A stretch of 64,000 nt of DNA from Plasmopara viticola (taxonomy: Eukaryota; Oomycota; Peronosporomycetes; Peronosporales; Peronosporaceae), in contig MBPM02000027.1 of assembly GCA_001695595.3 (NCBI GenBank), positions 124,001 through 188,000 of the forward strand. Reading direction: 5' to 3'. Made by a program: the position numbers and the translations under genes. Below are positions 42,816-56,900 of this stretch, one piece after another. Under the pieces are notes generated by a model. That model saw only the letters and a program-made list of their open reading frames with translations, was not told where the DNA came from and did not search any database. Every line of letters begins with the position of its first letter. Position 1 is the stretch's first letter.

Positions 42816-45678
42816 TATTTTTTATAGAATGAGACCTCGGTCTAGTCTTACCACGGCTATGCTTAAGCTTTGAGTACCGTAACAAAATTTGCCTTCTACT
42901 CTCGCTTGGCGGTGTGAAGACAAAAGTGGCTTGCACTCGGATTTAAAATATTCCTCAGCACTTTCACCACCTCGATTCCATTAGACAGACTACTTTGAAG
43001 CTAAGCATATTTTAAGAATCGTACAGCTGAAAACTTTATCACATTATATAAAGTGCTTCACGTTCGTGGGCTTAAAGCTTACATAATGCCAAGCCAGGCG
43101 TTGGGAGCTTAACTTTTGAGCGTGGGTATGGGTACTCCCATCATGTTCTAACATGCGATCAAATGGTCGTGGCTTATTAATAAAGAGCTTGTGCTCTTAA
43201 TTTTATATTGCAAAGGCGTTCGCCAGTCATTTGACTTGTCTATCGAGAGTTAAAGCTCCCGTACAGCCAAGTCGATGCGCTTGCAAACCTTTAGGAGTCA
43301 GCCTTGTTGATCAGCTTGTGGCTTTTTTGGAGAATCTTTTGACGCTTGAGATCCTTGAAAGGAGGTAGACTTCTTTGATCATGCTGCTCATGTGTTTTAC
43401 AGTCGGATGATAGCCGCAAAGACCAGCGTAGAATGTTCAAAGTGCGCTGGAAAGTTGTTCTTCTCTGTTGTGGTCTCCAATATCGGCCGAACGCACAAAG
43501 TGCACAGTCTTCTTGGTTTTCGGCCACTCAGACTCAAGGTCAATACGGCGGTAGTTGTAAGCGCTATCAGCCACCAAAGTACGGCTATGTGGTGTGCATG
43601 TAGGTGGAAATTTCTTGGAAGTATTTTCTATCTGCATAAAAGTCTCTTGAATCTGTTTTTACGTATGAGCGGCCGCCGGTTACCTGTAGATACTTTTTAG
43701 CTACAGAATTCGAAGTTCTGAGCATTGTAATACCTCCAACATACAATGCTGGGTGCGCTAACACTGTCGTGGAAGAGTCAATGGTTAGCGCTGATCCATG
43801 TCACTCTAGGACCGTAAAAGGTCCAATAAAATGATCTTTCACATGCTTGTAAATATCGAACCTGCCCCCCTCCTAATGTGTACTTGCTCTTGCATGTTCA
43901 TTCTTTTTATTTAAATTCGGTGGATGTAATGGCATTGCTAATTGCGCTCAGTTGACATTTCATACAACTATTAATGCCAGGAAAAAAGGCTTCATATTCG
44001 ATGCCTGAAAGGAAGAGCGCTTTCGAGCGTCTCCTAAAAAACATAGGCTTTCAAGAGCTAAGTGGATCTAGAGTGTCCTAACCTGCATACCTGAAGGCTA
44101 TAAAGCCCGTAGACGCATAAATCTAATTTTGGTGCAAGATAAACCATTGTAATCTTGTTGTCCAGCGAATGCGCCTCAGTACCCGTACTCTGTAGCGCGT
44201 ACGATTGATTCTTTCCGTCTGGCTTTCTGCGTGTGCATGGCTTGCGTTTGACTTGAGAAATTGGGTGTGAGGGGGCACCACTGTAGAGTTAAACCGCGGG
44301 TCTTATCACCACACCACCGTGACAGAGACCCTTATTTTAAAATTACCGTATCGATGATAAACCTTGCTGATTGTTCCTTTGTATCGGCGAAATAGGTGCC
44401 AAATACACCATCTGCCTAGGCAGCACCATGCATGTGCTGTCATTAATTTCGGTCAACGGTTTAACAGCCCGCCCGTACAGGTAAGCTCTGTAAAGCAGTC
44501 GACGTGTGAGCCACTGCCTTAACTCTCTTGCAGGTCATAGGCTTAAGAAGTTTGGCTATCCGCTTGTACATGCGGAGCTGCCAATATGCTGTGGAAGCCG
44601 AGAAAAAAAATCTTTTTAAATGACCGATAGTGTGGATCAACATGTACCTTCAAGAGCAAATCGTACTTTAGGTGTTCGTCGTTACAACGACGACTCAGGC
44701 TGGTGGATCCGACCAATATGGTTACAAGTGATATCAAATCATTTTCGACGTGACAAGAAGAGTATAGTATAATAATATTTTATACTTTTCGAAGGATGAT
44801 AGTCAAATCGTCATTTAAAGTTAAAGATGGGAGCCGGTATCGACACACACCCTCCTAGGTATCGCCTAGGTATAAGCCACAAATCCTCTTAAATAAGTCG
44901 TAAAACCACACCCGTCGCAAAATTGAACATTTTTTTAATAACACTATTAAAAGCACGAATAATAGCACACGTTATACTGATAGTAAGATTGTAAATTTTG
45001 AACACGGGAAATGGGTGAAAATTATTTACCTGGCGCGAAATCATGCATAAACACTATCGCCCACCTTCTCCAGTTTAAAATGCTCAACCTTCACCTCCGC
45101 CCGGTCTTCAACGTCTTTACGTCAGCCTTCACATCGTATTCTTTGATGAAACCTGCTCTTCGCCAATCTTGTATGCTGCAGCTCCTCCTTAAGCAGCGTC
45201 ATGCACTTATTCACTGACTATGCGAAGATACTTTCCAGGGCTTGCAACCCGTGTGGCCGTGAGTTTTTTTATTTAAAACTTTTCTCATGTGTTAAGCATG
45301 TAGCCATGGGCAATGCACACTGCAGGTGGCGATTCACGACGAGAGCAAGAAAGAGTCATTGCTTTTCTGCCACAACCTAGCCTATCTATTTAATGCTTCT
45401 CTTTTGTCATAGGGAGTCGGTATCAACATTTGAAGATCATTCTTACATCAAGTCGCGGAGCTCTTAAGCCCTTTCTTCCCCAGCTCCAGACAAATTCTGT
45501 CAAGGCATTGAGTGACACGGGAAGATATGCGCCACGCTGCGTCCATGTGTGACTATTAACGCATGTCCGGCACGACAAATCTTTAATTTGATTAACAAAA
45601 CTCCGCCATGTTATAAACGCGAAGTCGGTATCTTTTCAGTAATTTGTCGTCGTAATTCTTTTTTTTGTTCTTGCTACC
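42816..45678. other. Decayed tract between MITE and RAB3GAP2
   Basis: Minus-strand frames at 43291-43637 (DSAYNYRRIDLESEWPKTKK in one frame, RLSSDCKTHEQHDQRSLPPF in another) look like a decayed coding stretch of unknown kind. Others are too short. The last ~300 bp would hold the 3' untranslated region of RAB3GAP2. Confidence 0.3.
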
Positions 45679-48600
45679 TTAATTTCTCCTAACCTGGCTT
45701 ATGACGTCCTTTACCAGTACGAGCATAGCAGACACCTTATCAAACTCCTTACTGACGGGTGAGATCATAGCCAAGCACCTAAGGAGGAGGTAGTGAGTAG
45801 AGGTTAAGGATGGCGTATGGTCGAGCTTTTCAACGAGGGGGTCCACCACAAGGGGTGGCGTAGCATTACTTGTCACCCACGTGAATACGTCGGCAGGTAG
45901 CATACTCATCACGGCAGCGTACTCTGTCTCGGTCTTCATTCGTTTCAAAATTAGTGATAGTCGAGCTCGCGCAATAGCTCCCAACTTGAGGGCCAATCGT
46001 TCTGGTCGCTGCATCTTTTCGATGACTGAGTCGGCACGCTCATCGCAACCAGACTGATACAAATACAGCACATACTCTTCACGAATCACTTCTAGCGGAA
46101 GTCCAAATGCCTCAGCAAGAGCAAAGCCCAAAGCGTCATCATGACGAAGAAGCTCTTTCAAAAACATCGTACGATCTCGACTAATAGTATCTATCTCTTC
46201 TTCGGTCGGCTGAGCTTGTATATGAGTTTTAAAGAAGCTGTCTGGGCGGCACAAATGTTGACCATTATTCAAAAAGAGCTTGGCTATCGTGATCGGCGTC
46301 ACTGTTGTTGCAGCAAACGAATCGAGCAGCATAATTAAACTAATGTGATCTGCGATTTGCGAAACTGACACCATATCAAATTGATAGCTGTTCAACGTTT
46401 GCATGAGCACCGACTTATCGTGCGAGGGAGGCCATTGTTGCTGAAATACTGAATGAAGATCCTTCACGCGGCAACGCCATTTAATACGATCAATAAGGCT
46501 TTTCATCGTATACAAACGTTTACGAGGCATACTTTTGTTGAAGTCGCCATCATCAGAATGGGCGCTTGCATCGCTTGTTTCATCGTCAGAGTCGCTTTCA
46601 ATATCATTTTGGCCGTACGCTGTCGACACGCCACAACCAACTGATACTGTTTTCACCGCATTGAGCAACGTGACAAGCAAGCTTTGAATGATACTGAAGA
46701 AGCGGCGAGCGACTTGTGGCTGAAGTCCCCGTTGTGGCTTCTTACCGGCAGCGCTTTCCTCCCAAAACGTGATCAGAGTCACAACGTGCACTCGGATATA
46801 TCGTTCCCAAATGTATGCTGCCATGGCCGCTTTGACTTGAAGTGACATTACACAATCAAGCTCAAGCAAAGCGTCCTCCAACTGTCTCATCGCGGATCGC
46901 TCAGCATTCCAAGCCGCGCAAAGACATCCTACACGAAAGCAGCACAAAGCATCTTTATTTGCGTATTGAGGATAAATGCGAAGTACAGCTTTCCAGTCCT
47001 TCATTTGGACAGCTTTTTGACAGTTTTCCATTGTCGCGACCCAATTGTCAGCACCATCGTCAACCTGACTGACTTCGACATCGTCGTCAGGTAATTGCAC
47101 AGCGGCATCATCTTCGCCAGGCTCGTGGCCGTCATTAATCTGCATCACAGCAATACTTCGCATGATGTCATCCACGTGTTCCACAGTTTCCACAGATAAA
47201 CGGCCATACTTTCCAAGCCGCAATGACAAGTGCACCGTTTTCGCAATACAATTTTGCAAAATAATCCAACGAGCTCCACTACCAGCACTACTATACTTTC
47301 CAAGTGTATCTTCTTCAGCATGCTTTGCTGAATACTTCTCACCCCACCCGCAGTGCTCACTCAGCACAAATGCATGAAGAAGTCTTGGTGTCTTCCAACA
47401 CGAGTTGAAAATTTCTCCAAGTGCGTGTGGGCAATCACGCAAACGTCGCAAAGAAGTTTCTTTCGATACAAATGATGTTTTTGCGTTGTCTTCCCTTTCT
47501 TCTTTGATTCCTATTTCAATATCTGTGATCACAAAATTCGGCTCTAACCAGCGTTGAAGTGATGAAGACATGGAAGGGGGAGGCAGTGCAATTACAACAC
47601 CGAGAGGCAGTGAATAATACCACGCAATAAATAGCTGTGTGACAATGTCTTCCTTAAAAAAAATGGCTGAGTGTAGTAGTAGAAGTTCCTGTACAAGTAC
47701 AAAAATCATGTCAAAGGAACTGCAAAAAAAATTCAAAAAACTTATCAGTACCTGTACTGCGAACACGCTCGATAGGACCGGAGCGAATATAAATGTAAGG
47801 AGGCAGTCTCGTTGGGCTGTTTTGGAATAATCGCGGAGAATCGGAGTCTTTAGTACGCAAAAAGCGTTACGCAAAAACTCGTCCTTTGTTTCAGCTGATT
47901 CGACTAAGGAAAGAATATCGCGTCGCCGTGGCAAGTCAGGATCATTAAAAGGTTTCGAAAAAAATTCCATAAATTCATAAGCCGTGAGCTGGCTAGCGCT
48001 ATCAATCGCTTTGCGCGTACGACTATACGATTCATCATCGAGTGCAAGACCAGCACGACGTAACAGTTCTAGCCACGGAAGAATTCGCGGCAGAGGGGCA
48101 ATTTTTTGCTCCTTATCACTTTCTCGCGAAATTAATTCCCTATTGGAAGTCTGCACCATCGACACAAGCGCATGTTTGCCTCGCTCAAATTCCTACAGAC
48201 ATTTGACGACAGTAAGCGCCTTTTCGAATCGATGTAGCAAAGTAAACTTACAGCTTGACATCTGATGAATGTTAACACAAGGCGATGCTGCCAAAGCAAC
48301 TTCCATTGCAGTGACAATTCTGTTCCAGTCAAATTTCTTGAAGACCAACCGCTTTCTAGCGCCTGCAGTTATACAAGTCAAACATTTAGCACAAAGGGGC
48401 TATTCTAATAAACAACGACAAGTAAATATACCAGCTGCAATTTTTCTAGAGCTCTCAGCAGAAAATTTGCTTCAAGAAAAGCCATATCTGCACTAATCAA
48501 AACCTCAAATAGCGCCTGGATAGTTGTTGACGAAGAAAGACACCCAATTTCTTCAAGCAAGGACTTCAGCGTTCCTTGCTCAAGTGTAAGTACTGTGTCA

Positions 48601-50066
48601 ACACGTTTTTTCTTTACAAATGCTTGAAGCTCACTAATTACTTGGTGCAAAAGAAAATTTTCTTCTTGTAGCTTGTTTTGCGTAAAATATCTCATCAGAG
48701 TTGATGCGTTGGGTAGGCTAGGCTTGAGTTCAATCACTTCGAGAATTTTGTCTCTTGTTTCGCATAAGACAATACACTTTGTTCTTCCAGTGACAAGATC
48801 AAGCTGGGTAAATAACTTTGCGCTGTCACCTACAGCAAAAGAAAAAACTTTGGGGCCAAACCGCGCCCGCCATAATTCTACTATACCACGTTGGGCAGAG
48901 TAGATGACTAAATAAAGGCCGGGTCGTCGAAAAGCTCCTTCCGATCCGTGCATCCAGCCACACTGCGCGTTCCGATATCCCTTCCACATCCGAATAACTA
49001 TCATTCGCGAATTATCGATTAGCAAAATTCGTCCAAGCGTGTCCGAAACAGCTGCCAATCTACCCGACGGGCTTAAAACTAGCCCTCTGCACCGTCGCCG
49101 TTCATCTTCGTAGATCGATCGAGTCGTGCTGATTGGAGCTGGTACATGCTCTGCTGCCGCATCGATCGCACTGGCACCAAGTTGCGTATATCCAGCCTGT
49201 CCGCTATTTTCAGCGAGCGCTCCTGAATCTCGTTTCCATCCCCAACTCGTTGCATAGCTCCACACAGCTCCTGCAGCTCTCGATGCGATGGCTGTAGCAA
49301 TATGTGCCAAGTGAACGATGGAGTTTTGGTCGTTTCCAGCTTGATAAAACGCAAGGAAAGGGGCCGAGCCCACGCTTATAAGAGTGTACACGCCAATACG
49401 TGAATGCGACTGGAAAATCGTGGGGCTAACAGGGCCACAAGGAAGGGCCGCCACAACGTCTTTCTGATTTCGTAGAGAATACTTCCTGAATTTGCTGGCC
49501 TGCGCTGGTCCAAAGATCGTTGTGTTTACTTTAGTAAAAATTTCCGAGAGTTGAATAATAGCCACTGTAGAGTCCGCGTAGAGGACCCAAAGTTCGCCTT
49601 CCATGTCCGGCTCGCTCGATGGTGAGACGCTAGCTCGATGAGGTGCCTTCATTGTGGCCGCATTGTGATTCACGTCCAGCTTACGCACGGCTGCGCCGTG
49701 TAGCTTTTGCTCAAACACGAGTTTGCCCAAACGATTAAAGATGCGCACGATTCCCGTCGTATAGCCGACACAAAAGAGCTCGCAATCGATCCACTTGACT
49801 TTCGCAATTTGCTCGTCTTCCTCTAGACATATACTATCAACGTCTACGACAATGCGCAGCGAACGTGTCGTTTGGTCAGCCTTCTCAATATCCTTCTCCA
49901 ATCCTGCGCTAAAAACTTGACGCTCAAAGCCTAGCACCAGCGTCATGTCGTCGGCCACATCTACGCACATGCGTGGATCGTACAGCGGTGCAGAGAGCAA
50001 GGTATTTTCTACGCGGATTGTCGCTGCCAGCACTTCTTTGACTTCGATAGCCGCAGACGATGCCAT
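45679..50066 (-). CDS. RAB3GAP2: Rab3 GTPase-activating protein non-catalytic subunit
   Basis: Four predicted exons on the minus strand: 50066-48432, 48362-48252, 48192-47752 and 47688-45679. They join in phase to 1,398 residues, close to the ~1,390 of animal homologues. The N-terminal propeller-like domain contains LFCVGYTTGIVRIFNRLGKL, LSPSGRLAAVSDTLGRILLI, VIRMWKGYRNAQCGW and LVIYSAQRGIVELW, all diagnostic of RAB3GAP2. The C-terminal half holds FIAWYYSLPL and a long helical region with an acidic linker (SDSDDETSDASAHSDDGD). Family knowledge: binds RAB3GAP1, and the complex acts on Rab3/Rab18 in membrane traffic, ER structure and autophagy. The start is the ATG at 50066, just after an in-frame GTG. 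Confidence 0.92.
47689..47751 (-). other. RAB3GAP2 intron 3 (in-frame, stop-free)
   Basis: 63 nt, GTACTGATAAG donor and TTGTACAG acceptor. It is divisible by three and lacks stops, so the ORF reads through it. Removing it deletes a hydrophobic Phe/Leu/Ile-rich run and joins VFAVQ to ELLLLHSAIFF. Retention cannot be excluded. Confidence 0.65.
48193..48251 (-). other. RAB3GAP2 intron 2
   Basis: 59 nt, perfect GTAAGT donor and CTGTAG acceptor. Splicing joins RCQA to EFERGKHALVS in phase. Confidence 0.85.
48363..48431 (-). other. RAB3GAP2 intron 1
   Basis: 69 nt, GTATAT…ACTGCAG. Splicing keeps the frame from LEKLQL into ALESGWSSRN. Confidence 0.75.
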
Positions 50067-50444
50067 CACTTAAGAACTGAGAGAGCCCAAGAGTGATTGT
50101 CTCGGCTTCATTTTGGTACATTGTACCATAAGTGGTCGGACTTTTCAGTTTTAAGATAAGTGTCACGGCGTGGGGCAGCACTTAGTGCCAGGCAAGACTA
50201 GTGGCAAATCTATTTTAGCACGCAGTGTAGCAAATATTTTCATCCACTGTTCGCGGGACGACGTCTTGTGTCGGTACCCGGCGGTCGGTGAGTCGTAAAG
50301 CTCATCGCTCATTTACTTTGGTGGCATCGATCGTTGCAACTTTTTCTAGTGAATATTGTAAGCGGTCTCTACTTCCTAGTGTAATGATTACCATCCGTGG
50401 TCGAATATTTTGTACCCCAAATCATTCTAGCCGCTCTCGTTGTA
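50067..50444. promoter_or_regulatory. Shared divergent promoter region
   Basis: 378 bp between the RAB3GAP2 start (-) and the predicted small gene (+). On the plus strand, GCTCATTTACTTT at about 50308 resembles the oomycete initiator (TCATT plus a pyrimidine-rich flank), giving a ~125-nt leader for the plus-strand gene. No clear element was picked for RAB3GAP2. Confidence 0.4.
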
Positions 50445-50919
50445 ATGGGCAAGCCTTTCTTTTTAACCGGTTCAGCGTCTTTGCCTCCTTACCGGAAAAG
50501 TGCCCTGGTGAGTTTTTGTCGGAGCGCTAGAAATACTCCTGACCATTTTAGTGCTCAAAGACGAAGATGTCTGAAGTGAAATGTGATGTACGTATTTCTT
50601 GTCCTGTAGAAGCTAAAGATTCTTCCAGGAGCGGGTGAGTCTCGTTAGACCACCCGCACAAGGCGTAGGCGCATCCTCTATCTTAAGCGCAGATGTCATC
50701 TTCGTTGTAGACGCACCGAAGCTGCCTTCTTGATAATTGGGGTGGTCATTGTGTATTTATTGTCTGGCAGCCACCTTGGCTGCCTAATTAGTACCGAATC
50801 GACGTTTGTAAGTCAACCTCTAATAAAGCCAGGTATCATCAAAATTGGTCTAGAAAGGATTTATGCAATTTGGCGTAAGACAGGCATCCTATCGGTCTTT
50901 ATTTAGGCATGCACAATGA
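50445..50919 (+). CDS. Predicted four-exon small membrane protein
   Basis: Proposed exons 50445-50507, 50552-50634, 50693-50807 and 50854-50919 join in phase to 108 residues plus TGA. Introns (44, 58 and 46 nt) start GTGAGT, GTGAGT and GTAAGT and end TTTTAG, GCGCAG and GTCTAG, much better donors than chance. The ATG has G at -3 and +4 and is the first in frame after a TGA. The product starts MGKPFFLTGSAS, has a Cys/Arg/Lys-rich middle and one likely transmembrane helix (AAFLIIGVVIVYLLSG). Reading through intron 3 also stays open to a TAG at 50903, so the C-terminus is uncertain. No family recognised. It is head-to-head with RAB3GAP2. Confidence 0.45.
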
Positions 50920-53900
50920 GGTACTCCAAAAAGACATGGAAATCTTACCTAAATTGCAGCACCAAACTAAGTCGCTGACCAAGACCAAAAAATGGGACTA
51001 GAGCGCATTTCAAATCCGATTAAATCTATTTAACTTTTTTCTGCACATTTGAATATCTTCGGACCTGGTATAGTGAACAGTCGTTTACCTTTAATATTTT
51101 ATACCTTCCCGCACCTTCCCTATGTGCGATGTGTCTTGTTACCGTGTCATTTATTTGCTTAGGCACCGCTTCACATATACTTTTGATACCTTACATGAAA
51201 TGTTCGAAATTGTAAACTTATATTCTCAGGTACACCTATGTATTGGGTTTCAGCCGTTGTACCTCTCAGCAATTGGTTAAACCAAGTCAGAAATCTACTC
51301 CTGAAAAATGCCATCTAGTGATAAAATTATTGCACCAAATGTTCGAAACCTTTAAAGCATCTTGGATGCATAGCTTTTTCTTTTAACATCGAAGGAGGGG
51401 GTCATACGACATTTTTTTACGGTTTAGATACCTCTTCTAGAGTTTTGATTGTGGGACTCAAGACGACCACTAAGAACAAAAAAAAGAACCTTTAGCAAAT
51501 TTCCAGGTTCTCAAGGTTGAAAAAGCACACACTTTTCCGCATTTGGAGATCTTTGTACATCGACCAGTATCACTGACATTAAGATTACGGTGATCTACCT
51601 AATCAGGTCCAGCGAGCAAGTCAGTGCGACAAAGTTGTGATCAATGTACAACGGCCTAAAACCGCGCAGACCATGACCTTTCGAACTCTTGCACAACCTC
51701 CGAAGGCATATTTACACACTGCCTCTCGGGCTATTGGCTGGCGAGGAGATACTACGATGACAGTGAGAATGTTGAAAGTGTTACTTTTCGCACCGGCCGA
51801 CGGGGCTAGTTTTACATCCTAAGTCTCGTAGTTTATGCTTGGTGAGTTGGACCAGTCTATTATTGTTAATCGGCGCCGAGTAATAATCTTCAGACGGTTT
51901 TATAAGGTTCGTATTTGATCGGATTGGCATTGAGTGATATATGACCTCTATATCTAGCCTAGTCAGCTTCCATATCACAACACAACGCTTCATCGCGTCA
52001 TAATAAACACGCTCGTAGAATAAATTCTAACGTACTTACTTAGTCAACTTTTCAGCATCGCATCACAATTTTTTTCGCGTCAAATTTAATACGCTCGGGT
52101 AGCTTTCGTTTCCTGATCAGGTCTAATCTGTTACAAATAGCAGAACGCAGATGGTCACGGTATCAAGTCATATCTAGCTGTGATCTCCGAGGTACATATT
52201 TTGTGGTGCATGGGCGGGCCATTTTGCTTTACACTGGAAGTGCAACGGCTTCTTGTGCAGTGCGATGAAGTCTTGTGCCTTTTAAAGGACTAGTTTAATT
52301 TCATCCTTGTATAATTTTTAAAAACGACTGGTAATTATGAGGCCTCCCATATTAAGATATTGCTTAACGAGAGGTGACACAACGAGCTCTTGTCTCTTAA
52401 ATTTAAATTTGCTTTGTGGTAGACATTTGATGCATTTGGCTGTCGATCAGATTTAGTATTGGGATTGATTTCCTTGCTATGATGATCCGCAAGCTTAAAT
52501 TATCATTGAAGATGAGTCAGGCGGTTACACTGATAACTTTGTGCTTTAGAACTATTGAACAAAGCGAATTAAGCAGTAACACCAAATATATAACTTCTTC
52601 GATCCGGCTTCACCTCTAAACGTCAGACTAAAACGGCTTTTATGATCGACAATTGCCTTCGTAGACGAGCAAAGAGGACTAATTGAGAAGTATAAAGTGC
52701 TACTATCCGATCGCCTGACTGCAGTCATATTGAAATGTGGCCGGGAAAGTATTGTGGTCTGCTCGTATCAACCTCGTGAAAAGCATGATGGTAGAATACG
52801 ATCCATTCGAAAACGCAGGATCTGGTCGAGTACGATTAGCTCAAATCTCGGATCATATTGGTCTATCTTTGAACTATTACATAGATTAGCTGAGTGTCAC
52901 TGCTAAATCAGGTGTAGAACAATCGTGACGATTAGGTGCTTCACATCACATCTGTCTATCTGCAGATACCTAATTTAAAGGCACCTCAAAGTGCAATTCA
53001 AAAGGACCAGTCGATTCGTTGTGACCAACGAATTTTAAAGAAAAAGAGAGCCGACTTACAGATATTATACATTTTTATTTTCTAAGGACTGGACGGTATA
53101 CCTGGGGCGAGAAGTGTTTTAGAAAAAACGGGAAAGCATTTGCCTCCAATAAACGAAAAGGAATCAACATACTCAATTAGCCGATTTTTTTTGTTAATGA
53201 CCAGACGACGTGATCTTTCCAATCTTCGCCTGCTACTGGAAGCGAGTAAGCCGCCTCCAAGCAGAGGCTGTACTCCACTCAAAACAACCGATCAGATGAG
53301 TTGCGAACATTGCGCGCGCCGTCTGAAAATTCAACATGGTGCCAAAATCGGCCCTACATCCCACCAAAATTGTTCCTACTTGTTCAGCAAAAAGCATAAC
53401 ATCCGGAGCATTCATAGGTGTGTTACTTGCCTCGCCTAAAAACCCAAAAAACTTTTAATGTGCTCCTTATCAATTTTACATCTATCTTAGCTTTGTCTTT
53501 TATTAATCTGTAGCCTGGGGTACAATAAAAGCTCTGTAAGAAGCACGCCACCACGATGGCGTGCGTGCTTGAGCTGAGCCAACAATTTCAGCGCAAGTCT
53601 AGTAAAACAAAAAGTGCGGATCAAGGACCAGCGCATTTCGGCATCTTGATCGACGACGGCAGAATCCTTTAATCGGCATGGTGCTAAGAGGACATCTGTC
53701 GACAGGAATGTTCGGAAGGATCTTTTTAAGAGAAGCCTACAATATATATTTAATGTTGAAGAAGATTAGAGCAATCCGTGAGAACTTGATCCAAAAAATC
53801 ATATGAAAAATAGTAACATGTTCGGACAAGTAGGTTTTAAATATACAAGAAGCTAGAGGAACCGAAAATATTTTTGATCAAAGTTTGGTGGCGAAGATTA

Positions 53901-56900
53901 TATACTTGTAGATCCTTGGATCATTTAGACGATTCTTTACCCGATACAAGCGAAGAATCCATTAATATGTTAATGAATTGTTTCATTGATGGGTAAGAGA
54001 CTCCATGACAACTGCAAGCTGCTTCGACGCGTATGACATCTTCTAACTTGGACTAGCTGTCAGTGATTTATTTAATCAAACGATCTGATCGAACGCGTCG
54101 CCTGAATGGAACATCTTAGGTCCTGAGCTTGAAGTCAATCCAGATCAAGACGGAAATACTTTAGCACTCACACCACTAAGAACAAGCTTGCACAACGGCT
54201 CTATACAAGTCTGCGATAATGACAGTAAAGTCGAGCATTCCCAAGGCCAAGAGTGGATGAGGCTTGGTCAGCCAGCGCAGCAATAATGCGAGCTGTTAAG
54301 ACGAACTAGCAGGCAATCGAACAATCAAAGATCTTATCTGCGATAATTTTTCAGTATAGCCTCATGGCAATTAAGAAGAAAAATAAAGTCATCAGGGCTG
54401 CCACGAGAGACGCTGATCGTGGATCCGTGTCAAGCGACCAAAGAACCCGACGTTGACATAGAGTCTACCGCCTTGCACACTAAGGTTCATAATGCGGGTG
54501 ATTAGATCATGCAATCTCACGTCAGCTTGCATTAAAAGGGAAACAATTGTTTACACAACCGTATGTCGACGATTTCTGAGTCAAATATATTCTGCACAAA
54601 TGTCAAAGTGTGGACCGGCTAGGTAAATGCGTTTTAATACTCTTGACAAAAAAGTTATTTGATATTGAGGGCTGATATGCTCGTACTTTGTATCGACAGC
54701 TCAACGGTGCCGCGCAAATGACACGCGGCGGCTGCAGCGTATCGGACCCAAACCTTTCATCGAGACATTTAACGATCGCAATCGAGCTGATTAGACAACT
54801 TTGCTTCAGCTGCCGGACGCTTGTTGGTTAGTTTTGGCAGCGAAGCAGCGCACTTGACTTTATTAAGAATGGCTCTTTTCAAATCTAAGCAAAAGTCTCC
54901 ATAAGCTGAAAAGCTCTAGCGCAATGATATCTTCTCCAGGATGCAATGGTGCCTTCTCCAGCGTGCAATATCCAAGTCGTCGTTGCTGCGACCCTCTGCG
55001 AAAAACGACATTGACAAAGACTCCAGCGTAGTAGAATCAAGAGACGGTGTAATTCGGATCTTTGCTATAGCGACAGAATAAGACGAAGCAGCTATGATGC
55101 CGAAGCAATCGGATAAGTTCATGCCAGCAGGCAGAAAACCCACACCATACACTACTAGCCAATACGAACCAAGCATTCTGGACCGATAAGTATGGATGTG
55201 ATTGACCTGTCAGTGCCACGACAAAAACGATATCGGTTTGATCAGTACCTTCTTGTGTGGTGAGGTTGCTGTAAGTCCGTGACGTCGAATATGATCAGGT
55301 GGAAGAGTCTCACAACTTCATTAGCCAGCAATACAAGCGGCAATGCACTAACGCGTGTTGTCTGTATCACTGAGAAGATGCTGAGCTAAGCCACTCTCGT
55401 AACCGAGGGACAAGATGAGCCAAGCGCTCTAATAACGATCATCTTGAAGCTTACGAAAGCTAGCAATACATTAATGATATAGGCAAATGCAAATTATACT
55501 GCTGCTATCGCAATTTACAATATCTTGACGTCGCCATGGTGTTAAATTTACTGTATCGAGATTTTTGTGAGTTGCCTCGCGAAGAATCAGTTCGCCCATG
55601 TAAGAACCGGTCATCGTATGAAATGCGACCATACCCCATCGAGAACATCTCTTGCACAGAAAAAGGTTGTAATGATCTGACATAGGTCGACGAAGTGAAA
55701 TTATAATATGGACCCTGATTCGAAAAAGTTTGGAGCGGAAGATGGTTGAGTTTATCAAATAGAATTAAGCGCATTTATGCATTTTAGAGCGATTAGGTAC
55801 CTATGGTTAGCTTTCCATAACTCGAGGTAAGACGAAGAACGACTCACAAGCCGGCTTTGCATTACACGAGAAGGTCATTGGTATTTATATTTTTTGGCTC
55901 GGGGCAAATATATAATGAGTCGTGTACCGAGTGAGTAAATTGAATCAAGCGGATTGGGATGTATGATAGGAGCTCGCCGTCCAAAACTGACTCGAAAAAT
56001 AATATTTTTTGGACAGTAATGTTAACGATATGTGAATTGCTATGCACTATTGCCAGAAGTCTATGCACGCTCGCAGTCGTTTAGAGAGGCACGGTGGTCG
56101 TAACCATGTTCGACTTGCATCATCTCACTCATGATTACTTTGAGATCAAGTGGCTGAAGCAAGTCTCCGGATGCACTTTCGCTTGATCAACGTCTTCAAG
56201 AGCTTACCTCTTATAGAATGATTCGCTATCTAACGTTTAAAAACTGTACGTAACAGCGGTATGTGATCAACAAAATTACCATTGTTATATGTCGCCAATT
56301 CAATCCAGTCGTCGTTCTAGTCCATTCTCTTAAAAAAAAGCTTCGATTTCTAAATATGTGACTTGTTTGTACGATAGCCTAATTCTGCAGGCAAAGACTT
56401 GGCTGTAATACGCTTGAAATAACCCGAGTAAAGGGCAAACTCGAAATTGGAGGCAACTTCAATGGCTTTATGAAAAGTATAAGGACTCTTTTTCTTGATC
56501 TTTTTTGCGGTCTCTTTCGTCAATCATTCTTAAAGAAGAACTGCTATCCCAAATTACTAGTTTCAACTTTAATTTGAGACATCAAGTCCTGAAATTTAGA
56601 AAAGTGCTGCAGGTGAAAACATCCACTTTCGAAGATCAAAGTCAAATTTTCTAGGTTATAAGCGTAGCTTTATGCATTGCCCATGTCTTCAGCAAAAATA
56701 TAAAGTATTATTTGGATGTAGAAATATGTATATGAGAAAGAAATTAAATTTATTTGGTGAGATGCGTCAACTTGCAGAGCAGAATCAGTTGTAGAAAGGT
56801 CTTTCAGCACGCTTCTTTTTAAGTACGATGTTGTACATTTTGATCGCGTAAGTAAATTATATTCTATCTACCTTTCTATGATCGATGCACAGAATAATGA

